A program made the translations under genes and the position numbers. A stretch of 64,000 nt of DNA from Kitasatospora sp. NBC_01266 (GTDB lineage Bacteria > Actinomycetota > Actinomycetes > Streptomycetales > Streptomycetaceae). The DNA lies in contig NZ_CP108458.1 in the NCBI RefSeq assembly GCF_036242395.1, forward strand, positions 2,480,001 to 2,544,000. The letters run 5' to 3'. Shown here one piece after another: positions 28,598 to 41,942 of this stretch. Position 1 is the stretch's first letter. Each line of letters opens with the position of its first letter. The notes under the pieces are model-generated. The model was given only the letters and a program-made list of their open reading frames with translations, ran no database searches and had not been told where the DNA came from.

Positions 28598-29775
28598 TTG
28601 TCACGCGTCAATGACGTGCCACGCGGCACGGACGGCACCTCGTTCGAGGTGCTGGTGATCGGCGGCGGCATCATCGGTCTGGCGGTCGCCTGGCGCACCG
28701 CGCAGCGCGGGCTGCGGGTGGCGCTGGTCGACCCGGTGCCCGGCGGCGGCGCGGTGCAGGTGGCGGCGGGCATGCTGGCCCCGGTCACCGAGCTGCAGTA
28801 CGGCGAGGAGCCGCTGCTGCGACTGGGCATGGCTTCCAACGAGCGGTACGCGGCGTTCGCCGCCGAGCTGTCGGAGCTGACCGGGCTGGCCACCGGCTAC
28901 CGCGCCACCGGCACCCTCGCGGTCGCGCTGGACGCCGACGACAAGGCCGAACTGAGCGAGCTGCACACCTTCCACCAGCGCCTCGGCCTGGAGTCCAGCT
29001 GGCTGACCGGCCGCGAGGCGCGCCGCCTGGAGCCGATGCTGGCCCCGGGGGTGCGCGGCGGCCTGCTGGTCAGCGGTGACCACCAGGTGGACGGGCGGCG
29101 GCTGGCCGCCGCCCTGGTGCGCGCCGGCGAGCTGGGCGGGGTGCTGACCCACCGGGCCGAGGCCGTGGAGCTGCTGGTCGAGGGCGACCGCGCCCGCGGC
29201 GTGCGGCTGAGCACCGGCGAGCGGCTGTTCGCCGACCAGGTCGTGCTGGCCGCCGGTCCGCACAGCCACCGGCTGCCCGGCCTGCCGCCCGGCGTGCTGC
29301 CCGCGATCCGCCCGGTCAAGGGCCAGATCCTGCGGCTGCGGATCCCGTCGGCCTACGCCCCGTTCCTCTCCCGCAACGTGCGGGCGGTGGTCCGCGGCGG
29401 GCACCTCTACCTGGTGCCCCGCGCGGACGGCGAACTGGTGGTCGGCGCGACCACCGAGGAGCAGGGCTACGACACCACGGTCACCGCCGGCGGCGTCTAC
29501 GAACTGCTGCGCGACGCCCACGAGCTGATCCCCGGGATCACCGAACTGCCGCTGGTGGAGACCAGTGCCGGCCTGCGCCCCGGCTCCCCCGACAACGCCC
29601 CGCTGCTGGGCCCCACCGCGCTGCCCGGCCTGGTGGCCGCCACCGGCCACTACCGCAACGGCGTGCTGCTCACGCCGGTCACCGGCGACCTGCTCGCCGA
29701 GTACCTCGGCACCGGCGAGCTTCCCGCACTCGCCACCCCGTTCTCCCCCGACCGCTTCGCCGCCAGGAGCCAGCC

Positions 29776-29779
<4 letters not shown>
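28598..29779 (+). CDS. thiO: Glycine oxidase
   Basis: ThiO oxidises glycine to iminoglycine for thiazole formation. The 393-residue FAD protein has VLVIGGGIIGLAVAWR near residue 20, the family motif AAGMLAPVTE, VLAAGPHSHRLP, the substrate-domain motif RAVVRGGHLYLVPR, and SAGLRPGSPDNAPLLG near the end. The frame is open far upstream of the riboswitch, so the start must be inferred: TTG 28598 lies 11 bases after the riboswitch-embedded AGGGAG; GTG 28616 is an alternative. Its stop overlaps thiS (ATGA). Confidence 0.93.
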
Positions 29780-30823
<1,044 letters not shown>

Positions 30824-30890
30824 CGGGTCGTCGCCCGTACTGATGGCGAACCATGACAACCAGGTCACCCAACCGTGTTCTACCCGCCCC

Positions 30891-30902
30891 TAGACTCCTC
30901 TG
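30891..30902 (+). promoter_or_regulatory. -10 element of a probable leaderless kinase mRNA
   Basis: TAGACT (30891-30896) is followed after 6 bases by the GTG start at 30903, and there is no ribosome-binding site, so transcription and translation probably begin at the same base. Confidence 0.55.
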
Positions 30903-32876
30903 GTGGACACGACCTTGAACGATCCTCCCCCGGGCTCCGCCTGGGGGGACCCCCACCTCGGGACGCTGCTCGACGGGCGCTACCGGGTTGAGGAGCGCAT
31001 CGCGGTGGGCGGCATGGCCACCGTCTACCGCGGCACCGACACCCGGCTGGACCGGGTGCTGGCGCTCAAGGTCATGCACCCGTCGCTGGCCGGCGACAGC
31101 GGCTTCTCCGACCGGTTCATCCGGGAGGCCAAGGCCGTCGCCCGGCTCTCGCACCCCAACGTGGTCAACGTCTTCGACCAGGGCGCGGACGGCAGCGCGG
31201 TCTTCCTGGCGATGGAGTACGTGCCCGGCTGGACCCTGCGCGACCTGCTGCGCGACCGCGGCGCGCTCTCTGCGCGGGCCGCCCTGGACGTGCTGGAGCC
31301 GGTGCTGGCCGCCCTGGGCGCCGCGCACCGGGCCGGCCTGGTGCACCGGGACGTCAAGCCGGAGAACGTGCTGATCACCGACGGCGGCCTGGTCAAGGTG
31401 GCCGACTTCGGCCTGGTCCGGCTGCTCTCCGGCGCGGACACCGCCATCACCGACGCCACCACGCCCGGTGTGATCATGGGCACGGTCTCCTACCTGGCCC
31501 CCGAGCAGATCCAGCCCTCCGCCGCCACCGACCAGCGGGTCGACGTCTACGCGGCCGGCATCATGCTCTACGAGCTGCTGACCGGCAGCAAGCCCTACTC
31601 CGGGGACAACCCGATGCAGGTGATCTACCGTCACCTGCACGAGGACGTCCCGCCGCCCTCGCTCGCCGTGCCGGGGCTGGCACCCGAGTTGGACGCGATC
31701 GTCGCCGCCGCCACCGCCCGTGATCCGCAGCACCGTCCGTGGGACGCGGTCGAGCTGCTGGCCGCACTGCAGCGGGTACGGCGCGTGCTGACGCCGGCTC
31801 AGCTGGACGCCGAACCGCCCGCCTCCAGCCGGCAGGCCCCGCAGTTCTCACCGGCCGAAGCGACCTCGGTGCTCGCCGCCCCGGCGGTGGAGCGGACCAG
31901 CGTCTTCACCGGCCCGCCACCCGAGCTGATCACCCGGCCCCGCCCCTACCACGAGCCGCCCAGGCCGCCGCGGACACCGCGCCGCCAGCGCAACCCGCGC
32001 TCCCGGCGCGGGCTGATCTGGGGCTCGGTGCTGGCCGTGGTCGCGCTGCTGGTCGCCGGGATCAGCTACCTGCTCTCCGGCGCCGTCTACGCGACGGTGC
32101 CCAGCGTGCTCGGCCAGAGCCAGGCGCAGGCCGTCAGCATCCTGGACGGCGCGGGCCTGCGCGGCAGCTTCAGCCAGGCGTTCAGCGAGACGGTGCCGCC
32201 GGGCCAGGTGATCAGCAGCGATCCCGGAGTGGGCCGGCGGGCCCGCAAGAGCGACCCGGTCAAGGTCACCGTCTCCAAGGGGCCACAGCGGATCGCCGTC
32301 CCCGATGTCACCGGCAAGCCGCTCGACCAGGCGCAACAGCAGCTCACCGCCGCCCAGTTGACCCCCGGTACCACCACCCAGCAGTACAGCCCGAGCGTGC
32401 CGCAGGGCTCGGTGATCTCCACCGACCCGGCCGCCGGGCAGCAGCTGCCGGTGAACGCGCCGATCGCGCTGGTGGTCAGCAAGGGCGCGGCCCCGGTGGC
32501 CGTGCCGGACACCACCGGACTGGCGGTGTCCGACGCGCAGAGCAAGCTGAGCGGGGCCGGCTTCAAGGTGGCGCTGGCCACCGACCAGACCTACTCCGAC
32601 ACGGTGCCGGCCGGCTCGGTGGCCGCGCAGGACGTCACCGGTACCGCCACCCCCGGCAGCACGGTGACCCTGACCCTCTCCAAGGGCCCGCAGCCGGCGC
32701 CGGTGCCCTCGGTGACCGGGATGAGCCAGTCGGACGCGACCGACGCGCTGACCGCCGCCGGGTTCAAGGTGAAGAGCAGCGGGCTGAACTTCTTCGGGCT
32801 GAGCAGCGTCTCCGGGCAGACCCCGGCGCCGGGCACCATGCTGCCCAAGGGGTCCACGGTGACCATCAACTTCTGA
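30903..32876 (+). CDS. PASTA-domain Ser/Thr protein kinase (PknB-like)
   Basis: Membrane kinase of 657 residues. The kinase domain (about 25-295) has the glycine loop VGGMATVYRG, catalytic HRDVKPEN (Asp near 149), DFGLVRLL near 167 and the activation segment ending GTVSYLAPEQ. A Pro-rich juxtamembrane linker leads to one transmembrane helix (about 370-392), then four PASTA repeats starting near 397, 463, 532 and 599. PASTA domains bind muropeptides or lipid II, so it probably senses cell-wall state. A GGGGGGACCCCC repeat lies within its N-terminal codons (30943-30954). Confidence 0.96.
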   Translation: MDTTLNDPPPGSAWGDPHLGTLLDGRYRVEERIAVGGMATVYRGTDTRLDRVLALKVMHPSLAGDSGFSDRFIREAKAVARLSHPNVVNVFDQGADGSAVFLAMEYVPGWTLRDLLRDRGALSARAALDVLEPVLAALGAAHRAGLVHRDVKPENVLITDGGLVKVADFGLVRLLSGADTAITDATTPGVIMGTVSYLAPEQIQPSAATDQRVDVYAAGIMLYELLTGSKPYSGDNPMQVIYRHLHEDVPPPSLAVPGLAPELDAIVAAATARDPQHRPWDAVELLAALQRVRRVLTPAQLDAEPPASSRQAPQFSPAEATSVLAAPAVERTSVFTGPPPELITRPRPYHEPPRPPRTPRRQRNPRSRRGLIWGSVLAVVALLVAGISYLLSGAVYATVPSVLGQSQAQAVSILDGAGLRGSFSQAFSETVPPGQVISSDPGVGRRARKSDPVKVTVSKGPQRIAVPDVTGKPLDQAQQQLTAAQLTPGTTTQQYSPSVPQGSVISTDPAAGQQLPVNAPIALVVSKGAAPVAVPDTTGLAVSDAQSKLSGAGFKVALATDQTYSDTVPAGSVAAQDVTGTATPGSTVTLTLSKGPQPAPVPSVTGMSQSDATDALTAAGFKVKSSGLNFFGLSSVSGQTPAPGTMLPKGSTVTINF

Positions 32877-32915
32877 CCGGACGGCCGGGCGGCTGAGCAG
32901 CAGAGCGGCTGAGGG

Positions 32916-32933
32916 GCTGAGCGGGGGCTCAGC
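32916..32933. terminator. Short bidirectional terminator hairpin
   Basis: GCTGAGC (32916-32922) and GCTCAGC (32927-32933) form a 7-bp stem with a GGGG loop between the convergent kinase and molybdopterin oxidoreductase genes. It overlaps the latter's stop codon. The stem is short, so the call is tentative. Confidence 0.45.
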
Positions 32934-33558
32934 GCAGCGGGCCGTCGCCCGGCTCCTCCTGGTAGGAGTAGCGCTGCTCGGCCCACGGGTCGGCGCGGTT
33001 GTGGTAGCCGCGCTCCTCCCAGAAGCCGCGCCGGTCGGCCCGCATGTACTCCACCGCGCGCACCCACTTGGGGCCCTTCCAGGCGTAGAGCCCGGGAACG
33101 ATCAGCCGGACCGGGAAGCCGTGCTCGACGGTCAGCGGTTCGCCGTCGTGGTGGGTGGCGAAGACCGTGCGCGGGTCGGCGAACTCGGCCAGCGGCAGGT
33201 TGGCGCTGTAGCCGTACTCCGCCCAGACCATCACATGAGTGACGCCGGGGGCCGGGGGTGCCAGGTCGAGGACGGTGGCGGCGGCCACTCCGCTCCACTC
33301 ACTGTCGAGCATCGAGAACCGGGTCACGCAGTGGAAGTCGGCGCGCACCGTGGCCCGGGGCAGTTGATGGAAGCCCGCGTGGTCCCAGCTGTGCTTCTCG
33401 GCCGAAGCGGTTGCTCCGAACACCTGGAAGTCCCAGGTCAGCGGCTTGAAGCGGGGCACCGGGCCGTAGTGCAGGACCGGCCAGCCGCGCTGCAGGCGCT
33501 GCCCCGGTGGGAGCCTCGGGTCAGACTGCCGCGGTGGTTCTTGTTCGGACTGACCCAT
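32929..33558 (-). CDS. Molybdopterin-dependent oxidoreductase (sulfite oxidase fold)
   Basis: A compact 209-residue protein with the sulfite-oxidase Mo-cofactor fold: RATVRADFHCVTRFS contains the conserved Cys that ligates molybdenum, and PVRLIVPGLYAWKGPKWV is the family's later signature. There is no signal peptide, heme or dimerisation domain, so it resembles the small cytoplasmic YedY/MsrP-like relatives rather than true sulfite oxidase. ATG 33558 has GGAG 3-4 bases upstream. Substrate unknown. Confidence 0.9.
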   Translation of the reverse strand: MGQSEQEPPRQSDPRLPPGQRLQRGWPVLHYGPVPRFKPLTWDFQVFGATASAEKHSWDHAGFHQLPRATVRADFHCVTRFSMLDSEWSGVAAATVLDLAPPAPGVTHVMVWAEYGYSANLPLAEFADPRTVFATHHDGEPLTVEHGFPVRLIVPGLYAWKGPKWVRAVEYMRADRRGFWEERGYHNRADPWAEQRYSYQEEPGDGPLR

Positions 33559-33614
33559 GGCTCCATGGTGACAGACGGCGGGCGGCTCGAGCCGCGCGCC
33601 CCTCAGTACGGTCG

Positions 33615-33675
33615 CACTCCCCCACCAACCAGGACAATCAGCCGGAAAACGGCTAATCCGACACATTGGGGAGTG
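33615..33675 (+). other. Nested complementary arms upstream of bfr
   Basis: CACTCCCC (33615-33622) pairs perfectly with GGGGAGTG (33668-33675), enclosing a second perfect hairpin AGCCG-GAAAA-CGGCT (33640-33654). This would fold as a two-tier stem about 85 bases before the bacterioferritin start. It may be a structured leader or operator; no known RNA class is recognised. Confidence 0.35.
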
Positions 33676-33758
33676 AGTGTGAACTTACTGGAAATACCTC
33701 CCATAGCGGTGCCACGATGCGTCCAGCCGTTTCCCGAGCGAGGCAGGAAGGCACCGCC

Positions 33759-34238
33759 ATGAAAGGCGACCCCGAGGTCATCGAGTTCCTCAACGAGCAG
33801 CTCACCGCCGAGCTGACCGCGATCAACCAGTACTTCCTGCACGCGAAGATGCAGGAGAACTTCGGCTGGACGAAGCTCGCCAAGTACACCCGGCACGAGT
33901 CGTTCGACGAGATGAAGCACGCCGAGATCCTGACCGACCGGATCCTCTTCCTCGACGGCCTGCCCAACTACCAGCGGCTCTTCCACGTCCGGATCGGCCA
34001 GACGGTCAAGGAGATGTTCGAGGCCGACCGGCAGGTCGAGGTCGAGGCGATCGACCGGCTGCGGCGGGGCATCGTGGTGATGCGGGCCAAGAACGACGTC
34101 ACCTCGGCCAACATCTTCGAGGCCATCCTGGCCGACGAGGAGCACCACATCGACTATCTGGACACCCAGCTCGAACTGGTGGAGAAGCTCGGCGAGGCGC
34201 TCTACATCGCCCAGCTGATCGAGCAGCCGGAGAGCTAG
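33759..34238 (+). CDS. bfr: Bacterioferritin
   Basis: Heme-containing ferritin that stores iron in a 24-subunit shell. The 159-residue four-helix protein has the diiron ligands E18, E51 and H54 plus the EEHHIDYL motif near 127-134, and the heme-ligating M52. ATG 33759 is preceded by GGAAGG at proper spacing and gives the canonical start MKGDPEVIEFLNEQL. Its convergent neighbour encodes bacterioferritin-associated ferredoxin. Confidence 0.97.
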   Translation: MKGDPEVIEFLNEQLTAELTAINQYFLHAKMQENFGWTKLAKYTRHESFDEMKHAEILTDRILFLDGLPNYQRLFHVRIGQTVKEMFEADRQVEVEAIDRLRRGIVVMRAKNDVTSANIFEAILADEEHHIDYLDTQLELVEKLGEALYIAQLIEQPES

Positions 34239-34279
34239 CCGGCCGCGCGTGCCACCGCGGGTCCGGGCTCAGCGCGCGT

Positions 34280-34543
34280 TCAGGCGGTGCGGAGCAGCTC
34301 GATCGGCTGGTTGGCCGGCAGTTCGGCCTCGGGGTCGGCCAGCCCCAGCTTGGCGGCCAGCCGGGCCGTCGGGCACGGGCGACCGCCGTGCTCGCCGAGC
34401 AGCGCCTGGATCCGCCGCACGCAGGAGCCGCAGTCGGTGCCGGCCTTGCAGCCCTGGGCTATCTGCCGCGGGGAGTTGGCACCGCTGTCGATCGCCCGCT
34501 TCACCTGGTCCTCGGTGACCGCATGGCACATGCACACGTACAT
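34280..34543 (-). CDS. bfd: Bacterioferritin-associated ferredoxin
   Basis: Small [2Fe-2S] protein that passes electrons to bacterioferritin to release stored iron. The 87-residue sequence MYVCMCHAVTEDQV has the CxC pair, and GTDCGSC the second pair of cluster cysteines. The C-terminal third (after about residue 52) extends beyond the minimal Bfd fold. It converges with bfr and is preceded, 29 bases upstream, by a strong iron box, so it should be expressed when iron is scarce. Confidence 0.95.
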   Translation of the reverse strand: MYVCMCHAVTEDQVKRAIDSGANSPRQIAQGCKAGTDCGSCVRRIQALLGEHGGRPCPTARLAAKLGLADPEAELPANQPIELLRTA

Positions 34544-34571
34544 CGCGGTCTCTCCCGGGTCTCGGTGCCTC

Positions 34572-34590
34572 TGAGCTAAGCCTTACCTTA
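34572..34590 (-). promoter_or_regulatory. Iron box (DtxR/IdeR/DmdR1-type operator) for bfd
   Basis: On the minus strand TAAGGTAAGGCTTAGCTCA matches 14 of 19 positions of the DtxR/IdeR consensus TTAGGTTAGGCTAACCTAA, including the central AGGCT. It ends 29 bases before the bfd start. DmdR1 is the iron-dependent repressor that uses this site in Streptomyces. Confidence 0.8.
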
Positions 34591-34612
34591 CCCGGCCTCC
34601 CCGGCGCAGAAA

Positions 34613-34644
34613 AAGGCCCTGCCCCCCGAGGGGAGCAGGGCCTT
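34613..34644 (-). terminator. Intrinsic terminator of the DAHP synthase gene
   Basis: AAGGCCCTGC (34613-34622) pairs with GCAGGGCCTT (34635-34644), with an inner CCCC/GGGG extension, and the minus-strand transcript continues into TTTTTC. It lies 15 bases after the aroH stop, a textbook rho-independent terminator. Confidence 0.9.
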
Positions 34645-34658
34645 CGTCACACGGGGAC

Positions 34659-38303
<3,645 letters not shown>

Positions 38304-38377
38304 TCACCTACCACCGTGCACCCGGCCACCTGCGGCGGCCGCCGCGCTACCGTACGGTCCGCGGCAGGATGATCACC

Positions 38378-39034
38378 ATGCGTATTGGGATACTCGGCAG
38401 CGGGTCGGTAGGACAGACCCTGGCCAACAAGTTACTGACCCTCGGACACGAGATCACCCTCGGCTCCCGGAGCGGGTCCAACCAGACCGGCAGCGCCTGG
38501 GCCCAGGCGGCCGGCCCGCACGGGCAGAACGGCACCTTCGCCGACGCCGCCGAGTTCGGCGAGCTGGTGATCAACGCCACCCTCGGCACCGGTGCGCTCG
38601 CCGCCCTGGAGGCGGCCGGCGCCAAGGCACTGGCGGGCAAGGTGCTGGTGGACGTCTGCAACCCGCTGGTCTTCGCCGAGGACGGCACGCTCAGCCTCGA
38701 CCCGGTGAACACCGACAGCGTGGGCGAGCAGATCCAACGCGCCTTCCCCGACACCCGGGTGGTCAAGGCGCTGAACACCCTGTCCGCCCCGGTGATGGTC
38801 GACCCCACCCGGGTCCCCGGCCGGCACCAGCTCTTCATCGCGGGCGAGGACGCGGGGGCCAAGCAGGAGGTCGTCGCGCTGCTGGAGTCCTTCGGCTGGC
38901 CGGGCGCCGACATCGTGGACCTGGGCGGGATCCAGGCCGCGCGCAGTCTGGAGATGCTGATGCCGTTCTGGGTGAACCTGTGGCGGCACTACGGGCACAC
39001 CGACTTCAACTACAGCTTCCAGATCGGCGGCTGA
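38378..39034 (+). CDS. NADPH-dependent F420 reductase-family dinucleotide-binding protein
   Basis: A 218-residue Rossmann protein starting MRIGILGSGSVGQTLANKLL, followed by HEITLGSRSG (NADP-type loop) and VVKALNTLSAPVMV. It belongs to the F420:NADP oxidoreductase-like (NpdG/YqfL) group, although relatives use varied substrates. Two in-frame ATGs exist (38369 and 38378); the second has AGGA at a better distance. It converges with the response regulator gene over 17 bases. Confidence 0.88.
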   Translation: MRIGILGSGSVGQTLANKLLTLGHEITLGSRSGSNQTGSAWAQAAGPHGQNGTFADAAEFGELVINATLGTGALAALEAAGAKALAGKVLVDVCNPLVFAEDGTLSLDPVNTDSVGEQIQRAFPDTRVVKALNTLSAPVMVDPTRVPGRHQLFIAGEDAGAKQEVVALLESFGWPGADIVDLGGIQAARSLEMLMPFWVNLWRHYGHTDFNYSFQIGG

Positions 39035-39051
39035 CACCTGCTCGAAGCCGT

Positions 39052-39750
39052 TCACGCCAGGTCGTCATCGATCCCCCACTCGATGGCGTACCGCACCAGT
39101 TCGACCCGGTTGTGCAAGTGGAGCTTCCCGAGGGTGTTCTGCACGTGGTTCTGCACCGTGCGGTGCGAGATGACCAGCTTGGCGGCGATCTGACGGTAAG
39201 AGAGCCCCTTCGCCACCATCCGCAGCACCTCGGTCTCCCGCGCCGTCAGCCGCGGCACCGGCACCCCGGCCGGACCCGGGCGCCCCTGGTCGACGGGCTC
39301 GGCGGCCAGCCGCCGGAACTCGCCGAGCACCAGGCCGGCCAGCCCCGGAGTGAAGACCGCCTCCCCCGCCGCCGTCCGGCGCACCGCCTCCAGCAGTTCC
39401 TCGCGCCCCGCCGACTTCACCAGGTACCCGCTCGCCCCGGACTTCACCGCCGCCAGCACGTCGGCCTGCTCCCCGCTCGCGGAGAGCACCAGGACCCGCA
39501 GACTCGGATCCCGGGCCAGCACCTGGCGGCAGACCTCGGCCCCGGGCAGCAGCGGCAGGTGCAGGTCGAGCAGCAGCACCTGCGGCCGGCTCGCCGCCGC
39601 CCGGCGCACCGCCTGCGCGCCGTCCCCCGCCGTGGCCACCACCTCGAAGCCCGCCTCGGCCAGGTCCCGGGCCACCGCCTCCCGCCACATCGGATGGTCG
39701 TCCACCACCATCACCCGCAGCCGCCCACCGAACACCTGCCCGCCCGCCAT
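39052..39750 (-). CDS. LuxR/NarL-type response regulator
   Basis: A 232-residue regulator: receiver domain (about 10-128) with the acidic pair VVDDHP and phosphoacceptor D62 in LLLDLHLP, and the switch Lys in YLVKSAG; then a LuxR HTH (about 165-228) with LTARETEVLRMVAKG and SHRTVQNHVQNTLGKL. ATG 39750 shares its A with the kinase's TGA stop (ATGA-like one-base overlap), so the pair is coupled. The target genes are not apparent. Confidence 0.94.
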   Translation of the reverse strand: MAGGQVFGGRLRVMVVDDHPMWREAVARDLAEAGFEVVATAGDGAQAVRRAAASRPQVLLLDLHLPLLPGAEVCRQVLARDPSLRVLVLSASGEQADVLAAVKSGASGYLVKSAGREELLEAVRRTAAGEAVFTPGLAGLVLGEFRRLAAEPVDQGRPGPAGVPVPRLTARETEVLRMVAKGLSYRQIAAKLVISHRTVQNHVQNTLGKLHLHNRVELVRYAIEWGIDDDLA

Positions 39751-40907
39751 CAGCCCTCGCCCTCCCTGGGCACCCGCAACTCGATCTCGACGCCCTCGCC
39801 CGGCGCCGAGCTGAACTCCGCCGTGCCGCCGAGGTCGCGCAGCCGGCCCTCGATCGACTGGGCCACCCCCAGCCGCCCGTCCTGCCGCGCCCGGGCCAGT
39901 CGGCCGACCGCGAACCCAGGTCCGTCGTCGCGGATCGAGACGGTCACCGCGGCCGGTTCGTCCTCCAGCAGGATCCACGCCCGGGCGCACGGCCCGGCGT
40001 GCTGCCGCACGTTGTCCACGGCGGCGCCCACCGCCGCCGCGAGTTCCGCGGCCACCTGGCCCGGCAGCAGCACCGGGGTGGCGGGCGCCGCGACGGTGAT
40101 CCGCTCGTCCGCGTGGCCGGTGAGCAGCTCGCGCAGGTCGCACCCCTCGCCGCGGGTCCCGGCCGGGAGCTGACCGCTGGTCATCAGCGCCCGCAGTGCC
40201 CGCTCCTGCTCCCCGGCGAGCTGTCCGAGCCGCTCGTCCACCGCGCCGGCCCGCCGCCGCACCAGCGCCAGCACCTGGAGCACCCCGTCGTGGATGTCGC
40301 GGGAGAGCCGCTCCCGCTCGCGGGTCGCCGCGTCCACCCGCAGCGCCTCGCTCAGCGCGGCCTCGCTCGCCCGGGCCAGCTCCATCACCCGGCCGATCGC
40401 GCAGCCGACCACCAGCAGCAGCACGCAGTTGTGCACGTTGTCCAGGGTCAGGCCGCCGTGGCCGAGGATGTTCGCGGCGGCGATCGCCAGGCCCGCCGAA
40501 GCGGCGAGCCGCCAGCCGCCCTTGGCCCCGAAGCCGAGCACCGTGCAGGCGGCCCAGATGGTCGGCAGGGTCAGCACGCCGGCCGCGGTCTGCCTCGGGG
40601 TGTCGACATAGCCACTCAGCACGATCCCGCCGACCGCCATCGCCAGGTCGACGCCCAGCAGCGGCCAGGAGCAGCGGGCCGGGTTGCCGAAGGCGCGCAC
40701 GGTGGCCAGCGTCCAGAGCACCAGGGCGCCCAGGTAGAGCCAGCCGGCCACCGGGTGCCGCACGTGCGGGTAGAGCAGGAAGAACCGGAGCAGCGCGTAG
40801 GCCAGCGCGAGCACCCGCGACCAGCTGATCGCCCGCCAGAGCGGCAGCTCCACCGACATCCCGCCGGCCGTCACCGCCGCGCCCGGGCCGCCGTCCGGCA
40901 GCGCCAT
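39750..40907 (-). CDS. MacS-like sensor histidine kinase (DUF5931)
   Basis: A 385-residue kinase of the NarL-partner class. About six N-terminal transmembrane helices (residues 25-170) match the DUF5931 sensor region of MacS proteins; HisKA_3 carries RERERLSRDIHDGVLQVL with the phospho-His near 205; the HATPase region includes VDNVRQHAG and IRDDGPGF. It is directly upstream of, and coupled to, the LuxR-type regulator. MacRS in Streptomyces affects morphology and antibiotic production, but orthology is inferred from the domain layout only. Confidence 0.9.
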   Translation of the reverse strand: MALPDGGPGAAVTAGGMSVELPLWRAISWSRVLALAYALLRFFLLYPHVRHPVAGWLYLGALVLWTLATVRAFGNPARCSWPLLGVDLAMAVGGIVLSGYVDTPRQTAAGVLTLPTIWAACTVLGFGAKGGWRLAASAGLAIAAANILGHGGLTLDNVHNCVLLLVVGCAIGRVMELARASEAALSEALRVDAATRERERLSRDIHDGVLQVLALVRRRAGAVDERLGQLAGEQERALRALMTSGQLPAGTRGEGCDLRELLTGHADERITVAAPATPVLLPGQVAAELAAAVGAAVDNVRQHAGPCARAWILLEDEPAAVTVSIRDDGPGFAVGRLARARQDGRLGVAQSIEGRLRDLGGTAEFSSAPGEGVEIELRVPREGEG

Positions 40908-40950
40908 CGCGCGCTCTCCCCCCCGGTTCCCCCGCGCCGCCGAGCGGCCG

Positions 40951-41772
40951 CTACGCGTCGCCCGACTCCTGCTTGCCCTGCTCCTGCTCCTGCTTCTCGA
41001 GCTCCTGACGCTCCTTCTCGGCCGCCTTCTCCGCCGCCCGCTCCGCGCGCTGCTCGGCCCGGCGCTCGGCGTCCGCGCGCTTCTTGTCCTCGGCGATCTG
41101 CCGCTTGGCGGCGGTCGCGTAGATGTCCACGTACTCCTGGCCGGAGAGCCGCATGATCTCGTACATCACCTCGTCGGTGACCGAGCGCAGGATGAAGCGG
41201 TCGTTCTCCATGCCCTGGTAGCGGGAGAAGTCCAGCGGGCGGCCGATCCGGATGCCGGGGCGGATCCCGAAGTTGGGGACCACCTGGCCGGGCGGCTGCA
41301 CCTTCTCGGTGTCGATCATCGCCACCGGGATCACCGGCGCGCCGGTCTGCAGCGCCACCCGGGCCAGGCCGCCGACCTTGCCCCGGTAGAGCTTGCCGTC
41401 GGGCGAGCGGGTGCCCTCGGGGTAGACGCCGAACAGCTCGCCGCTGTCGATCACCGCGATCGCGCTGCGGATCGCCGCCTCGCCGGCCCCGCGCACACCG
41501 GAGCGGTCCACCGGGAGCTGGCCGACGCCCTTGAAGAAGGCGGCCGTCAGCTTGCCCTTGAGTCCGGGCGTGTTGAAGTACTCCGCCTTGGCGATGAAGG
41601 TCACCCGACGCTTCATCAAGGCGGGCAGGAAGAAGGAGTCCGAGAACGAGAGGTGGTTGCTGGCGATGATCGCCGGGCCCTCGTCGGGGATGTTCTCCGC
41701 ACCTTCCATCCACGGCCGGAAGAAGATCCGCAGCATCGGTGCGACGATCATCTTCATCAGTCGGTAGAACAA
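40951..41772 (-). CDS. 1-acyl-sn-glycerol-3-phosphate acyltransferase family protein
   Basis: PlsC-type acyltransferase of 273 residues. NHLSFSDSFF carries the HxxxxD catalytic motif (His near 40), GVYPEGTRSPDG is motif III, and VIPVAMIDT motif IV. The last 50 residues are a highly charged Glu/Lys/Arg/Gln helix (coiled coil). Translation likely starts at TTG 41772, with AGGAGG 6 bases upstream. It acts at the membrane in phospholipid or related glycolipid acylation; exact acceptor not predictable. Confidence 0.9.
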   Translation of the reverse strand: MFYRLMKMIVAPMLRIFFRPWMEGAENIPDEGPAIIASNHLSFSDSFFLPALMKRRVTFIAKAEYFNTPGLKGKLTAAFFKGVGQLPVDRSGVRGAGEAAIRSAIAVIDSGELFGVYPEGTRSPDGKLYRGKVGGLARVALQTGAPVIPVAMIDTEKVQPPGQVVPNFGIRPGIRIGRPLDFSRYQGMENDRFILRSVTDEVMYEIMRLSGQEYVDIYATAAKRQIAEDKKRADAERRAEQRAERAAEKAAEKERQELEKQEQEQGKQESGDA

Positions 41773-41942
41773 CCCGGACCTCCTGTATTGCAGACCGGTC
41801 GATCCTAATGCCCCGACGGCCCCCTCGATGCACCGGTGCGGCGGCGCCGTGCGACCGCGAGGGTCTGTACGCCCCGCCGACCCCGTGCAACGATGGCCGC
41901 GGCCCTCGCCTTCTCCGCAGGAATCACCGAAGGAGCCCCCGG

